This document shows, piece after piece, positions 6,212 to 6,247 of a DNA stretch of 6,247 bases. Source of the stretch: an uncultured Ruminococcus sp. (GTDB taxonomy: Bacteria; Bacillota; Clostridia; Oscillospirales; Acutalibacteraceae); assembly GCA_902773035.1 (NCBI GenBank), contig CACYDB010000082.1, positions 1-6,247 on the forward strand, written 5' to 3'. The translations under genes and the position numbers were made by a program. The first letter of the stretch is position 1; each line of letters begins with the position of its first letter. Under the pieces are notes generated by a model. That model worked only from the letters and a program-made list of their open reading frames with translations, was not told the DNA's origin and ran no database searches.

Positions 6212-6236
6212 GAAAACAGTCCGGTGGACTGTTTTC
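6212..6236 (+). repeat. Perfect 11-bp hairpin in tRNA-downstream element
   Basis: GAAAACAGTCC (6212-6222), loop GGT and GGACTGTTTTC (6226-6236) form a perfect stem. It is flanked by similar GCGAGCG (6201-6207) and CGCGAGAGCGC (6237-6247) arms that can pair in short blocks (6201-6203 with 6245-6247, 6205-6207 with 6237-6239). No run of T follows it, so it is not a standard terminator. The unit probably continues past the window end. I recall similar ACAGTCC/GGACTGT hairpins next to tRNA fragments in Clostridia, from memory only. Confidence 0.65.
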
Positions 6237-6247
6237 CGCGAGAGCGC

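Noticed and set aside
1..6247. CRISPR array, rRNA, insertion sequence or riboswitch
   Set aside because: No regularly spaced direct repeats, transposase frame, rRNA-like stretch or recognisable riboswitch core was seen on either strand.

Overview
The window looks like chromosomal DNA of a Gram-positive gut or rumen Firmicute, most plausibly a Ruminococcus-like member of the Oscillospiraceae. This is an inference from several signs. There is a type I dockerin on a secreted leucine-rich-repeat protein. There are large secreted repeat proteins with Firmicute-style signal peptides. Promoters are strong consensus sigma-A type with 17-nt spacers, ribosome binding sites are AGGAGG-like, and the tRNA-Leu gene encodes its own CCA. 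The species cannot be named from the sequence alone.

Layout, all on the + strand. (1) Bases 2-1570: the C-terminal part of a large protein of unknown function whose start lies upstream of the window. (2) Bases 1619-1771: a 50-residue acidic peptide, TTG start, too short for ordinary gene calling. (3) Bases 1786-2661: a secreted BspA-type leucine-rich-repeat protein ending in a type I dockerin; its ribosome binding site overlaps the stop codon of the peptide. These three genes read as one transcription unit closed by a hairpin terminator at 2671-2698. (4) Bases 2703-5611: an independent promoter and a 947-residue secreted protein built from a right-handed beta-helix, a Big2-like domain, three Fn3-like domains and a lysine-rich tail. 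(5) Bases 5654-5940: a self-contained single-gene unit (near-consensus promoter, strong RBS, 57-residue peptide, terminator). (6) Bases 5982-6124: a perfect-consensus promoter driving tRNA-Leu(GAG). (7) Bases 6126-6247: a structured non-coding tail with a perfect 17-bp hairpin, an inverted 19-nt copy of the tRNA 3' end, and a second perfect 11-bp hairpin.

The genes fit a cell-surface or cellulosome-like adhesion and glycan-contact region: one dockerin-bearing scaffold client without a catalytic domain, one large beta-helix surface protein, and a third large protein fragment. No sortase signal, cohesin or recognisable catalytic enzyme is visible. The least explained material is the pair of short peptides, which align without gaps over their N-terminal 24 residues and then diverge completely, and the tRNA-derived inverted repeat at the right end.
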